From the NCBI RefSeq assembly GCF_900116895.1, contig NZ_FPCF01000001.1:1-64000 (forward strand): 64,000 nt of DNA, given 5' to 3'. Position 1 is the first letter of the stretch. Each line of letters starts with the position of its first letter. Origin of the DNA: Pseudidiomarina donghaiensis. GTDB lineage: Bacteria; Pseudomonadota; Gammaproteobacteria; Enterobacterales; Alteromonadaceae. The notes under the pieces were generated by a model that saw nothing but the letters and a program-made list of their open reading frames with translations, ran no database searches and was not told the origin of the DNA. The translations under genes and the position numbers were made by a program. Below are positions 1 to 8,629 of the stretch, piece by piece.

Positions 1-56
1 CTAACACGGCTATCGGAGGCATTCCGCCCAAACAATTAACGCAAGCGGTTCATTAA
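1..56 (+). CDS. IS3-family transposase OrfB, C-terminal end (partial)
   Basis: The reading frame opens at the window edge and ends at TAA 54-56. The encoded tail (…IGGIPPKQLTQAVH) is identical to the tail of the OrfB at 968-1768. Only the extreme C-terminus is visible, so whether this copy is intact cannot be judged. Confidence 0.8.
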   Translation, partial: NTAIGGIPPKQLTQAVH

Positions 57-94
57 TTCTACGAATAACTGCTGCTTAAAATGGGGGAATTACA
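1..94 (+). mobile_element. IS3-family element, right-hand end only (cut by window edge)
   Basis: This is the terminal part of an IS whose second copy lies inverted at 930-2126. Bases 1-56 encode the last 17 codons of the same OrfB transposase and match the end of the copy at 968-1768 exactly. They are followed by a terminal repeat reading inward as TGTAATTCCCCC and ending at 94. The rest of the element lies outside the window. The two copies face each other and bracket a single gene (144-914), a composite-transposon-like layout. Confidence 0.85.
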
Positions 95-143
95 AGTACA
101 AAATCAAGATTAAACGAAAATAGCGATAGCCAGTAACAAAGCT

Positions 144-914
144 TCATTGCTTGGCCTTTCGATACACGTATAGTGGCGACTTACATGTTTTGCACATGTC
201 ATCGTTTTGATAACCCGACCAGCTAGAATTGCATTCTAAGCAGTTAAACTGATAAAAAATCGATGGTCTTTGAGTTACATTTCGCTCGACGAGCTCCGGT
301 AAATGTTGCTTCACATGATATACCCACTTCTTGCCAGCTGTTTCATGTTTTAGATAGTTAATTACTATTTCTCGAAAAGGTTTATTTCGGCGCTCAAACT
401 CTCTATATAAAGATTCGATGTTGAGCTGAATAACGCCGCAACGCTGAATTTCGGGACGGAGAAGGTTCATCGGAAGTCTGCGTCCTTTATGAACGATATA
501 TATGATTAATGGAACGCCTTGAACTAAAGATTTAATATCAACTAGCTGTCCTTCAAAATCACATCGCAATTCAACGTCATCAAGATTAAGCATTCTCTCC
601 TTAGCAACGACTCTGTGGTCTATCTTTAGCTCTGGGACTGTAAAGCTTCTCAATTCCTCGAAAAGCTGGAGAATCATCAAGCGAACCGAGTGCTCAAACG
701 AATAATCACATGGCTTAGTGGCAGAGTCATTATCTTTAGTTGTAGTAAGGTAATGAGAAAAGTGCCAGGTATTTACACTGCCTTGTCGTGCTATTAGAGG
801 CTCGTCGCACGATGGACAAATGCAGTTACAACCTTGTCCTTTTTCGACTTCATCAACGGCTACAAATTGATCTGTAGCACGGTCTTTTGCAAATGGTATT
901 TTGACGTTGTTCAT
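144..914 (-). CDS. CoiA-like competence/nuclease family protein with two zinc-finger motifs
   Basis: This is a 256-aa protein. The N-terminus has a CxCPxC-type cluster (CNCICPSCDEPL) followed about 20 residues later by WHFSHY. That layout is typical of the zinc-finger/nuclease-like N-terminal region of CoiA-like proteins. The C-terminus has a second C-x2-C…C-x2-C ribbon (FNCLEC…CKTCKS). CoiA proteins act in DNA uptake or recombination in competent bacteria, but many CoiA-like genes on mobile DNA have no known role. The start chosen is ATG 914; a GTG at 938 is in frame but lies inside the terminal repeat of the neighbouring IS. The gene is alone between two inverted IS copies, so it may be IS-carried cargo. 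Confidence 0.6.
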   Translation of the reverse strand: MNNVKIPFAKDRATDQFVAVDEVEKGQGCNCICPSCDEPLIARQGSVNTWHFSHYLTTTKDNDSATKPCDYSFEHSVRLMILQLFEELRSFTVPELKIDHRVVAKERMLNLDDVELRCDFEGQLVDIKSLVQGVPLIIYIVHKGRRLPMNLLRPEIQRCGVIQLNIESLYREFERRNKPFREIVINYLKHETAGKKWVYHVKQHLPELVERNVTQRPSIFYQFNCLECNSSWSGYQNDDMCKTCKSPLYVYRKAKQ

Positions 915-967
915 ATATTCTATTCCGAGTGTAATCACCCCATTTTAAGCAGCAGTTATTCGTAGAA

Positions 968-1768
968 TTAATGAACCGCTTGCGTTAATTGTTTGGGCGG
1001 AATGCCTCCGATAGCCGTGTTAGGCCGTTCGTTGTTATAAAGCCAAAGCCACTGAGTGGCAAGTTCTTGTGCATGTTCTACGCTTTCAAACAGGTGCAAA
1101 TCGAGCCATTCATGTCGTACTGTTCGATTAAATCGCTCAACATAGGCATTCTGAGTCGGTTTACCTGGTTGAATATAGAGCATCGTAATTTGATGTTTTT
1201 CAGCCCAGTTAATCAGCTCGCTTGACAAATATTCTGGGCCATTGTCGCAGCGAATCGCCGCAGGTTTTCCTCGCCATTCAATCACTTGCTCTAAGGCGCG
1301 AATAACCCGGGCACTTGGCAGCGACAGATCGACTTCAATGGTTAACCCTTCGCGGTTGTAATCGTCAATGAGGTTAAATGTTCGCAGTGAACGACCATCG
1401 ACCAAACTATCGGACATAAAGTCCATCGACCAGACTTGATTCATTGCGGTTGGCACGCTTAAAGCGTCCGGTTTGTCACGTCGCAGGCGACGCTTGGGTT
1501 TGATTCGTAAGTTCAGCTCTAGCTCGCGATAAATGCGATACACGCGTTTGTGGTTCCATGGAAACCCCTTCACGTTACGCAAGTGCAAGAAGCACAAACC
1601 AAAACCCCAGCGTTTGTGCACCGTGGTTAAGCGCAGCAACCAATCAGCAATCACAGCGTTTTCATCGCTGAGTTTGCTTTGATAGTGGTAACAGCTCGTG
1701 CTAATGCCCGTGCAAACACAGGCAAAACGAACACTAATACCATGACGTTGAATGGCAGCTTGCGCCAT
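968..1768 (-). CDS. IS3-family transposase OrfB (DDE integrase domain)
   Basis: This 266-aa protein has an N-terminal HTH_21-like segment followed by an rve integrase core. The three catalytic acidic residues can be seen in context: Asp in WSMDFMSD, Asp in CDNGPEY, and Glu in NAYVERFNRT. In this family OrfB is normally produced as an OrfAB fusion by programmed -1 frameshifting. Here the upstream OrfA has lost its start and has a stop codon, so the fusion transposase should not be made from this copy. The core itself looks intact. Confidence 0.92.
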   Translation of the reverse strand: MAQAAIQRHGISVRFACVCTGISTSCYHYQSKLSDENAVIADWLLRLTTVHKRWGFGLCFLHLRNVKGFPWNHKRVYRIYRELELNLRIKPKRRLRRDKPDALSVPTAMNQVWSMDFMSDSLVDGRSLRTFNLIDDYNREGLTIEVDLSLPSARVIRALEQVIEWRGKPAAIRCDNGPEYLSSELINWAEKHQITMLYIQPGKPTQNAYVERFNRTVRHEWLDLHLFESVEHAQELATQWLWLYNNERPNTAIGGIPPKQLTQAVH

Positions 1769-1788
1769 CTCTTTGCGCTGAGATGGCT

Positions 1789-2055
1789 TTACAGCTTTCC
1801 CTCAAGGGCTTCCTTGCGGATCTCAGCTTTGAGTCGCTCTTCGGCATACATTTTTTTGAGGCGTTTATTCTCGTCCTCAAGCTCTTTGAGACGCTTCATC
1901 ATCGATGCGTCCATGCCGCCAAACTTGGCGCGTCATTTATAAAATTGAGCTGAGCTCATACCGTGTTCACGGCAAAGCTCTGGAACCGGTATACCGTTCT
2001 CGTTTTGTTTCAGAATCTCTAAGATCTGACTGTCTGTGTATCGTGATTTGCGTAT
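1789..2055 (-). pseudogene. IS3-family OrfA, inactivated (lost start, in-frame TGA)
   Basis: Read on the minus strand this encodes a typical OrfA: an HTH region (SQILEILKQNENGIPVPELC), then a leucine-rich coiled coil (MMKRLKELEDENKRLKKM), ending at TAA 1791-1789. Two lesions are visible. The expected ATG before RKSRYTDS is ATA (2055-2053). The conserved Trp codon after SSAQFYK is TGA (1935-1933). Either alone would cripple OrfA, and with it the OrfAB transposase. Confidence 0.85.
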
Positions 2056-2216
2056 AGAAAACTCCTTCGTTTTAGTTTAACGGAATTTTCTACTTATAAC
2101 TGCTCCGATTTTCTGGGGGGATTACACACTTTAGCCGGATATGGCGATTTAAGCTCGACTATTATGTTTAAATGATGTAGAAAAAGGTAATTCGTTTATA
2201 AGATTTAGGTTATAGG

Positions 2217-3527
2217 ATGACAGCTGAAATTGCGGTATTGAATAAATCGGCCGTTGCACTTGCTGCAGATTCGGCGGTATCGATATCAGATGGAAATGGT
2301 AGTACAAAGGTTTATAACGGAGCGGAAAAGCTCTTTGCGTTAACTAAATTTCATCCTGTTGGGATTATGATATATGGAACAGGTAGCTTATGCCAAGTTC
2401 CATGGGAGCTTATTGTAAAAGAGTACCGAAAAAAGATAAAAGAAGACAGCTTTGATACATTAGAAGCTTATGCAGAGGACTTTTTCCAATTTCTCGCGAC
2501 TGAACCGAAGTTGATTCCGATGGAACTGAGAGAACATTTTATTCGTCAGCATTGGAACTTCGTTTACACCCAGTTGTGGGAGCTCGTTGAATCAAAAGTG
2601 AGGGGGTTGATTGAGGATACTGGGCAAGACCCAACTCCGATTGAAACCTTCAATATTTTTGATAGTGAAGCTGCAGAAATAACGAAAATTTTGCATGAGA
2701 ATAACTTTTTAAATAATTTCGATGCAGACGATGTTCGTACGATTCAGATGCAGGCTAAAGAATTCCTCGTTGAACTCATAAATCCAAGCCATCAAGACAG
2801 TGATTTCCCGCCTCAGTCTATTGAAATTGCTGCTGAAGTCTTAGCGTTGGCAACAGCAAAAGAGAATCCTCTTGGTTCGAATTCAGGTATCGTTTTTGCA
2901 GGTTACGGGAACAAAGAGTTTTTTCCGTCTGTTTTGGCTTTTAATTTAAAGGGATTCTGGTCTGAAAAATTACGAGTCATTCCAAACTCACAGAAGAGTG
3001 CGGTAGCTGGTTCTAGTGGGATACAAGCCTATGCCCAGGATGAAGAGGCACTGACTTTTATGCACGGTATTAGCCCGAGACTAAAATCAGACATTGTTAA
3101 GCAATTTCAACATCTCTTTCAAGAGATTTTATTTAAGTCAAATCAGCTTATTAATGATGCCACCATTGGAGATGGTGAGAAGGAGCAGTTGAGAGAGACA
3201 CTTGTAAATACTGCACAACAACAGTGGGATGAAACGATTGCTTCGATTGAACGCCAGATACGAAGTCAATATACAGATCAGGTTGTCGATATGGTTGAGT
3301 TTTTGCCTAAGGATGAACTAGCATATATGGCAGAATCACTCGTTAACATGACGGCCTTCAAAAGAAAAGTGACAAACGACACGGAAACAGTTGGTGGTCC
3401 TATAGATGTTGCTATAATATCGAAAGGCGACGGTTTTGTATGGATTAAGCGAAAGCATTACTTCGATAGTGCGCTGAACACTCATTATTTTGATAACTTT
3501 TTGAAAGGAAAGTCAAATGTCAGGTAA
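2217..3527 (+). CDS. Proteasome/HslV-like Ntn-hydrolase with long C-terminal extension
   Basis: This is a 436-aa protein. After removal of Met1 the N-terminal residue would be Thr. Counting Thr as 1, an Asp follows at position 17 in the pattern VALAADS, exactly where proteasome beta subunits and HslV have Asp17. A Lys in EKLFAL sits just before a hydrophobic strand and a G-x-G segment (GIMIYGTGSL), comparable to the Lys33 region. These are the hallmarks of an N-terminal-nucleophile threonine hydrolase. HslV and proteasome beta chains are much shorter (about 175-230 aa), so the helical C-terminal half (about residues 220-436) is extra. No ATPase unfoldase gene (HslU or Mpa type) lies nearby. 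The substrate is unknown. The gene overlaps the small gene at 3517 by 11 nt. The fold call is inference from motif spacing. Confidence 0.6.
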   Translation: MTAEIAVLNKSAVALAADSAVSISDGNGSTKVYNGAEKLFALTKFHPVGIMIYGTGSLCQVPWELIVKEYRKKIKEDSFDTLEAYAEDFFQFLATEPKLIPMELREHFIRQHWNFVYTQLWELVESKVRGLIEDTGQDPTPIETFNIFDSEAAEITKILHENNFLNNFDADDVRTIQMQAKEFLVELINPSHQDSDFPPQSIEIAAEVLALATAKENPLGSNSGIVFAGYGNKEFFPSVLAFNLKGFWSEKLRVIPNSQKSAVAGSSGIQAYAQDEEALTFMHGISPRLKSDIVKQFQHLFQEILFKSNQLINDATIGDGEKEQLRETLVNTAQQQWDETIASIERQIRSQYTDQVVDMVEFLPKDELAYMAESLVNMTAFKRKVTNDTETVGGPIDVAIISKGDGFVWIKRKHYFDSALNTHYFDNFLKGKSNVR

Positions 3528-3669
3528 AAACCTCAAACAAGAGCTGATGCTATACAAGTGGCGCTCTAAGTATTTACCTACCGAATCCACAGAGTCTAAT
3601 AAGAATTCTCGCTTGAAGACTGGTCTGGATAAGAGTGAAAAACCAAAAAAGGTTGCATTTTCGTTGTAG
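3517..3669 (+). CDS. Small basic protein (50 aa) coupled to the Ntn-hydrolase gene
   Basis: The ATG at 3517 lies inside the last codons of the 2217-3527 gene in a different frame. A good ribosome-binding site (GAAAGGA, 3503-3509) stands 7 nt upstream. The product begins MSGKNLKQELMLYKWRSKYL and is Lys/Arg-rich; it ends at TAG 3667-3669. The overlap and the RBS suggest translational coupling, so it may be a partner or substrate-like peptide of the upstream hydrolase. It has no recognisable family. Confidence 0.5.
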   Translation: MSGKNLKQELMLYKWRSKYLPTESTESNKNSRLKTGLDKSEKPKKVAFSL

Positions 3670-3799
3670 ATTGTCCAGCCTTGAGCATAAATTGTTTGAG
3701 GTGATGCCCTCACTTTTACCAAGCAAATAGTAAGTAAACATTATTACACTAAAATCCTTCAAAAATATCGGAACCGGCTATTAACAACGAAGAACTAAA

Positions 3800-6700
3800 T
3801 TAAAAAGTTAGTTCGTCAAAAAAGCTAATAATAACTGGTATATCACCGTTAGCGTTATTGTAAGAGATAGGAACAGTTTGTCTAAATAACAGCATTACTT
3901 TCAATTCTTCTATGGACTCTAGCTTCAAGTAGTCTTTTAGTTTATCAATGTTGTCATCCAAAATTTCAAAGCGGTCCATGTGTTTTCTTAGGCGATCTGG
4001 TTTACCATCCGATTTTGTCACACCACGAAATTCGTATATCTGTTTAGCTATTTCACCTTGAGTTTTGGCAAACTCTAAGTCTTTACATTCAACTAGGTAG
4101 ACGATTTTTTCGGAAGGACTCCATGCCAGTACATCAATATCGCCAAAATCTTTCTTGGTCTTTGCTTTAAGAATTTTGCTGACTTTAACATCAGCTTCAA
4201 CTTCCCAGCCTAAGCGACTAAACTTGGCAGCAGCTTGTAGGTTGAATCTGTGCCCTGACTCGTTGCGTTGCGCTCCAATCCATTTTTTCATAGCTCTTGT
4301 ATTGAAAAATGATCCATCTAAGGTTGCGTCATATGAATTTGACAAGCAATATAGAACTCCTTTACGTATCAGGCTAGGGGCGATAATCAACTGATCATTG
4401 AGTATAATTAATGGTCTTGCCGTTAACGACAACCGACGTCGATATCTCCAGGGAGAAATATCGCTAACGCGGAATTCTTTAGGTAGCACCGTCCAGCTTG
4501 ACCTTTCTGGCAGAGTAAATCTATCAATAAAGGCTCTCATCACAGTGTCTGGAACACCATTAGTTTTAGAATGATGAAATAGCTCTGAGCGAGAGATTGG
4601 ATAAACAGCTTTATTTTTTTCAATACCAATATCTTCAAAAACATCTAAAATCTTTCTGGCTTCATCGATCGATATACCAAACTCTTCGTGCCACGCAGAC
4701 TCGAACTCCTGTTCTAATAGGCCTTCAACCTTTTCGTGAACTTGGGGCTCAGAGAAGTAATTATCATATTTGCTCGAAGCATGGTTTATCATCACGGTCT
4801 GAACGGATTTACCGTAAGGGTTTACTACGGTGTCATATGCGGTATGATCAAACTGCACATCACCATACGTGGAAAGTCTAAGTGTGGGCTTGACCAATTC
4901 GTACATTATAGAATCTGAGAGGTTTCCATATTGGAAAATGGCCGTTGCAAAAGTGATAAGCTTAGTGATATCGAGCTTATTTGGAACTCTGCCTCCATTA
5001 TCTAATGATTCACATATAGCCATTTCAATTAGAATCCTAGCTCCTGTAAGCGTAGCATTATTGGATGAAATTCGTTCCAGTGCTACCGAATATACGTCAT
5101 CCTTATTAAGATGAAGTCCCAACATGGCTTTGAAAGTCCGTTGCCAATGTTCAATATCGGCCTCTACGGCGGCATGGTTCTCAAGTAAGAAAAGCGTTAA
5201 TGCTTTTTTGTTGAATGAACTCAAATAACACTGAATTTTTTTCCAAAGACTAAACGTTAAGTCGTTCAAATACTGCGTAGATTCATACTTGCCGTTGATA
5301 TTACATGGTTCGTTATGGCTGTTTACCATCCATGCTAGCCCAATTTTAATAGTGGCGTCATCCAATCGATCTAACGCTAAAGGTTCCGGTAAGCTCATTT
5401 TTACGTAATCAAGAAAAGTTTGTGCAGTGAGCATATGCACTTCTTTCCCGTAGTGATCTAAAAAAATATGCTGAATGATTGCATCCACAATCTTCTCTTG
5501 ATTATTACACTCAACAGACTCTTCTATAAAAACAGTGAGTAATGACTTAATGATTTTTTTCTCTGCGGTATTGTCAGCTCGATGAAGAGCAAGAAAATAT
5601 TTTTTTAGGAACTTACAATGTATGTTTAGGAAGCCATTGTCTTCGAAAACAGATAATTCTATTAGACTGTTAAGAGTGTCAGGTTCAGGTACTTGATATA
5701 TTTGCTTTGGGATATCAACATCTTCAAATTCAATTCTTAAAAAAACTTTGTCATGTAAAGACGAGTAGCCTAACTTAGATAGAGCTAAATCAGCTTTGCA
5801 TATCCAATTACAGACACCATGCCATAACCTATATAAAAGGTCCTTGTTTTGAGTGTCAACCTGTGAAGGAGCGCACCACCATGAGCATAAGTTACCTTCG
5901 ATCAACCCAAGTAGTTGTCCCTTATTAATGTTATCTACTGACGCATAAATTGGCTTGAAACGGTCTTCTTTAAAGTAGCTACCTGTAGTAAGTCTTTTCA
6001 CTGAAATTACTTCATCGTATGGACTAAGAACTTTATGTATATCGTTTTCATTTTGTACTTCCCATCTAACATTTAACAAAGCGTTTTGAGCGATCATCAT
6101 GAATAAAGATGAGCTAACAAAATCCTCATCAAAGGCTGCGTGAGGGATAATATTAAAATCATTATCTCTAGCCCACCCATAAAGATTGAGTAAACCGTTT
6201 AGATTGTGAGTATGAACTCCAGCATCAAGGACTCTAAGTTTAGCTTCTATAAGTCGCCAAAAGGTAAACGGACTCATGTTGATGATTTGATTGAAAGTAT
6301 CCAAATCTGGCGCTGAAACGAACTCTAAATTCCAGTTATTAAATTCTGTACTGCCTTTAACTGCAAAAGCAACTGAACGGCCCCACCCACACCCAATAAG
6401 AATGCTAAGTCCGCTTTGAAATCCATCTAATTGGGACGCATAACGATGTGCTTTCTTTATGTGTTCAGTGAGAGTTTCTTCTAAATCGACATCTGGGCTC
6501 GGTGCACCGGTGATTAACCCATTTTCATAATTACGAAAGTTATCAAAAAACATTAAGAAGTGGACATATCGATGCTGATCAAGACAGACAAGTGCATCTG
6601 CACCGACAATTTCTTTATTGGAGTTTTTTATTGGTGAGAATGGTACGTTACTAATTTCGCCAAGTAACCGCGAGTGCTCACTAAAAAAATTAACGTACTT

Positions 6701-7573
6701 GACTTGCATGGCATATAGAAGCTGATCCAGCATTTTAAGCTTATCCATTTGTTGGATCACAAATAGGCGAACTGCAACACTCACCGCGGTTGGTAAAGCT
6801 AAGACGTATTGGCCAGCTTTTGTTTTATAAATAGGCTTACGCTCCAATGAGGAGTTTCCAAACGCTTCGTCTGTAAGCGCAATAATATCTGATTTTTCAA
6901 TTATAAAAGGCTTAAGATCCTTTTCAGCTATTCCCAGTCGAGTTAAATCATCTAACGAAAAGCAAGCGATGTTATTCGATTTAGTCGATATGTAGGACGA
7001 GAAATCCCATTCTGATTTTGGATTCTCACAACCCCTCTGGTAACGCTTTAGACCTGTCGCAATAACAGACTCATTAGAGATAGATAGAATCGCCTTTACT
7101 GATTTTTTTATGCTTAGAAAAAAATCATAGTTTGGCATATCTTCTATTAAATCGATAAATATTTGCGTGTAGAAATAAGAGCTCTCCCACAGCCCGTTTA
7201 GGAGCATGTATGATCCTTCATTCGAATTGACTAGCCCAACCATAGTATCTTCAGCGGGGTCCTCCCACGAACCGATATATGTAGATCGAATACCATCGAA
7301 TAGTCGAGTTAAACCGTCGCCATCTAGTAACTCCTTTCCACTGTCGGCAAGAAAACACTGATGAATCATAGTTTCGGTAGTCATTAGGTTGCTATGTAAA
7401 TCTTGCTCGTATAGTAGACCTATTAGTTTGAGTAGAGCATCTTCAAAATCGTAGCTGTCGGTTAAATTACTTATATGATGATTAGTTCTAAATTGACCGA
7501 AGGTTGGGGCTATCATTTGTTGACTCTCATTAAAACGGAGTAGCTCGGAGAAGTCCAAATTATCAATATCCAT
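3800..7573 (-). CDS. Very large protein with C-terminal PD-(D/E)XK nuclease-like domain
   Basis: This protein of about 1257 aa has no recognisable domain through most of its length, which reads as a long mainly alpha-helical region. Near the C-terminus (about residues 1145-1167) is a restriction-endonuclease-fold signature: GDIDVL, then a strand, then VECKD, that is D…(15)…E-x-K. A Gln/Tyr-containing helix (KQIYEF) follows, as in Mrr/NERD-like nucleases. The start chosen is ATG 7573; a TTG two codons earlier is also in frame. The gene stands alone and convergent to the Ntn-hydrolase pair. Large single proteins ending in such a domain are often anti-phage effectors. That role is inference; the nuclease motif is what is seen. 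Confidence 0.6.
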   Translation of the reverse strand: MDIDNLDFSELLRFNESQQMIAPTFGQFRTNHHISNLTDSYDFEDALLKLIGLLYEQDLHSNLMTTETMIHQCFLADSGKELLDGDGLTRLFDGIRSTYIGSWEDPAEDTMVGLVNSNEGSYMLLNGLWESSYFYTQIFIDLIEDMPNYDFFLSIKKSVKAILSISNESVIATGLKRYQRGCENPKSEWDFSSYISTKSNNIACFSLDDLTRLGIAEKDLKPFIIEKSDIIALTDEAFGNSSLERKPIYKTKAGQYVLALPTAVSVAVRLFVIQQMDKLKMLDQLLYAMQVKYVNFFSEHSRLLGEISNVPFSPIKNSNKEIVGADALVCLDQHRYVHFLMFFDNFRNYENGLITGAPSPDVDLEETLTEHIKKAHRYASQLDGFQSGLSILIGCGWGRSVAFAVKGSTEFNNWNLEFVSAPDLDTFNQIINMSPFTFWRLIEAKLRVLDAGVHTHNLNGLLNLYGWARDNDFNIIPHAAFDEDFVSSSLFMMIAQNALLNVRWEVQNENDIHKVLSPYDEVISVKRLTTGSYFKEDRFKPIYASVDNINKGQLLGLIEGNLCSWWCAPSQVDTQNKDLLYRLWHGVCNWICKADLALSKLGYSSLHDKVFLRIEFEDVDIPKQIYQVPEPDTLNSLIELSVFEDNGFLNIHCKFLKKYFLALHRADNTAEKKIIKSLLTVFIEESVECNNQEKIVDAIIQHIFLDHYGKEVHMLTAQTFLDYVKMSLPEPLALDRLDDATIKIGLAWMVNSHNEPCNINGKYESTQYLNDLTFSLWKKIQCYLSSFNKKALTLFLLENHAAVEADIEHWQRTFKAMLGLHLNKDDVYSVALERISSNNATLTGARILIEMAICESLDNGGRVPNKLDITKLITFATAIFQYGNLSDSIMYELVKPTLRLSTYGDVQFDHTAYDTVVNPYGKSVQTVMINHASSKYDNYFSEPQVHEKVEGLLEQEFESAWHEEFGISIDEARKILDVFEDIGIEKNKAVYPISRSELFHHSKTNGVPDTVMRAFIDRFTLPERSSWTVLPKEFRVSDISPWRYRRRLSLTARPLIILNDQLIIAPSLIRKGVLYCLSNSYDATLDGSFFNTRAMKKWIGAQRNESGHRFNLQAAAKFSRLGWEVEADVKVSKILKAKTKKDFGDIDVLAWSPSEKIVYLVECKDLEFAKTQGEIAKQIYEFRGVTKSDGKPDRLRKHMDRFEILDDNIDKLKDYLKLESIEELKVMLLFRQTVPISYNNANGDIPVIISFFDELTF

Positions 7574-7953
7574 ATACAATTCTCAGTTTTTAACCATTCG
7601 AGTAAATTTTAATGCCGTTCAATAACCAACTGCAGTTGTTATGGAACGTGGGCCACCGCATTGCGATGGTTCAAAGTACTGATCTTGAAGTTGTAGGCTC
7701 ATTGTCAAATCGCTTTTTCCATAACTATATTTTTACGTTAAATGCGTGGCTTGGGGTAAAATTCCAGATTTCCAGATATATCTTTAGTCAAAAGTACACC
7801 TATAACTACAAAAGATAAACTTTAGTTAGTAATCGCTGGACAGCTATTAGTGCTGTGTACTGTTGCAAGTAACGGATGCAAGAATTTTCAAACTAATATA
7901 TGAAACATTTTACTACCAAGTGCTGGATGGTGGATCCTTATGGGGAACTAATT

Positions 7954-7981
7954 ACTACCGATAATTGGCGTTATCGGAAGT
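7954..7981. other. dif-like recombination site candidate (copy 1)
   Basis: Two 11-bp arms, ACTACCGATAA and TTATCGGAAGT, flank a 6-bp centre (TTGGCG). The arms are inverted repeats of each other at 10 of 11 positions. An 11-6-11 layout with arms ending in ATAA/TTAT is the geometry of XerC/XerD dif sites and of other tyrosine-recombinase core sites. A nearly identical copy is at 11202-11229 and a related one at 22658-22685. Confidence 0.45.
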
Positions 7982-8077
7982 AAAGATAACAGTTTGATTT
8001 GACTCTTAAGCTGGCCATGTTGCGCCATAATTGATTTGGCTACGCGCACCGAGGTGGTCTTGCTGTTGGTGCGTCTG

Positions 8078-8151
8078 CGTATAGATAATTCAGAGTTTTG
8101 CGTTGAAGGCATTTTCTACTTATAACTGCTCCGATTTTCCGGGGGATTACA
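8078..8151. mobile_element. IS3-family end fragment (scar)
   Basis: From about 8112 to 8151 the sequence matches the outer end of the IS at 2087-2126 almost base for base, including TTCTACTTATAACTGCTCC and the terminal GGGGGATTACA. Weaker similarity extends left to about 8078 (GCGTATAGA…). The rest of that IS copy is gone, which marks a past insertion and deletion. Confidence 0.75.
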
Positions 8152-8263
8152 ATCATTTTTACAGCAAAAAGCACAGACCGGCCAGTATTGGCGCCTCTGT
8201 ACTCTATACCTGCAGCTTTGGTTGCGCTGTAATAAAGCTAGCTTTTTCGAACGGAGAGTGAGT

Positions 8264-8629
8264 ATGTGGGACGATACCAATACGGCGGAAGAACATGAGG
8301 AAATGGCGGGTGTCCGTCAGGAGTTCTTTGCTTTGTACAACAAAAGGCAGGCGCGAATAAGGATAAAATTCATAGATACAGCTCCGTCAATGCTCAGGTC
8401 TTTTTACGTGGTGTCATTTTTAGACCGGCGCACTAAATCCAGTTATCGAGGGCAGTTCAGTGATATCTATTGGCCTAGCATTTTTAATGACTTCGCCAGT
8501 CTTCAGGCGCATATTTCCTCGTTTCTAAAGCAATACGCTATCCCGACGGCATTTCTTGAGCAGTTAACTTGGGATGATCCAGAAGTAGCTTTCGAGCTCG
8601 ACTTAGATGGTTCATGCCCAAGGAAATGA
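8264..8629 (+). CDS. Hypothetical protein (121 aa)
   Basis: The start ATG 8264 is preceded by GGAGAG (8252-8257). A frame 14 codons longer, from 8222, has no such signal. The product is acidic and begins MWDDTNTAEEHEEMAGVRQE. It has no membrane span or signal peptide and no family I recognise. The stop codon lies inside a 36-bp palindrome (8617-8652). The gene converges on the one at 8717-9958. Confidence 0.55.
   Translation: MWDDTNTAEEHEEMAGVRQEFFALYNKRQARIRIKFIDTAPSMLRSFYVVSFLDRRTKSSYRGQFSDIYWPSIFNDFASLQAHISSFLKQYAIPTAFLEQLTWDDPEVAFELDLDGSCPRK

Larger units (their letters stand above)
930..2126 (-). mobile_element. IS3-family insertion sequence (about 1.2 kb, degenerate orfA)
   Basis: The ends are imperfect terminal inverted repeats of about 40 bp: TGTAATCACCCC… at 930, and reading inward from 2126, TGTAATCCCCCC…. 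Both continue through a shared CAGTTAT…GTAGAA block. The element carries orfB (968-1768) and a broken orfA (1789-2055). The 3 bases outside each end (GAG and CAC) are not a duplication, so this copy may have been rearranged after insertion. A partial inverted copy lies at 1-94, and an end fragment at about 8078-8151. Confidence 0.9.
7574..8263. other. Gene-poor gap with IS scar and dif-like site
   Basis: No convincing gene is seen here. The stretch holds a dif-like palindromic site (7954-7981) and the end fragment of an IS (about 8078-8151), both listed separately. An open frame at 7612-7818 lacks a ribosome-binding site and family resemblance. Confidence 0.6.

Noticed and set aside
7612-7818. 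Plus-strand open frame of 68 codons upstream of the large nuclease gene
   Set aside because: No ribosome-binding site, no domain, and it lies in a gap filled with IS scars; composition does not look protein-like.
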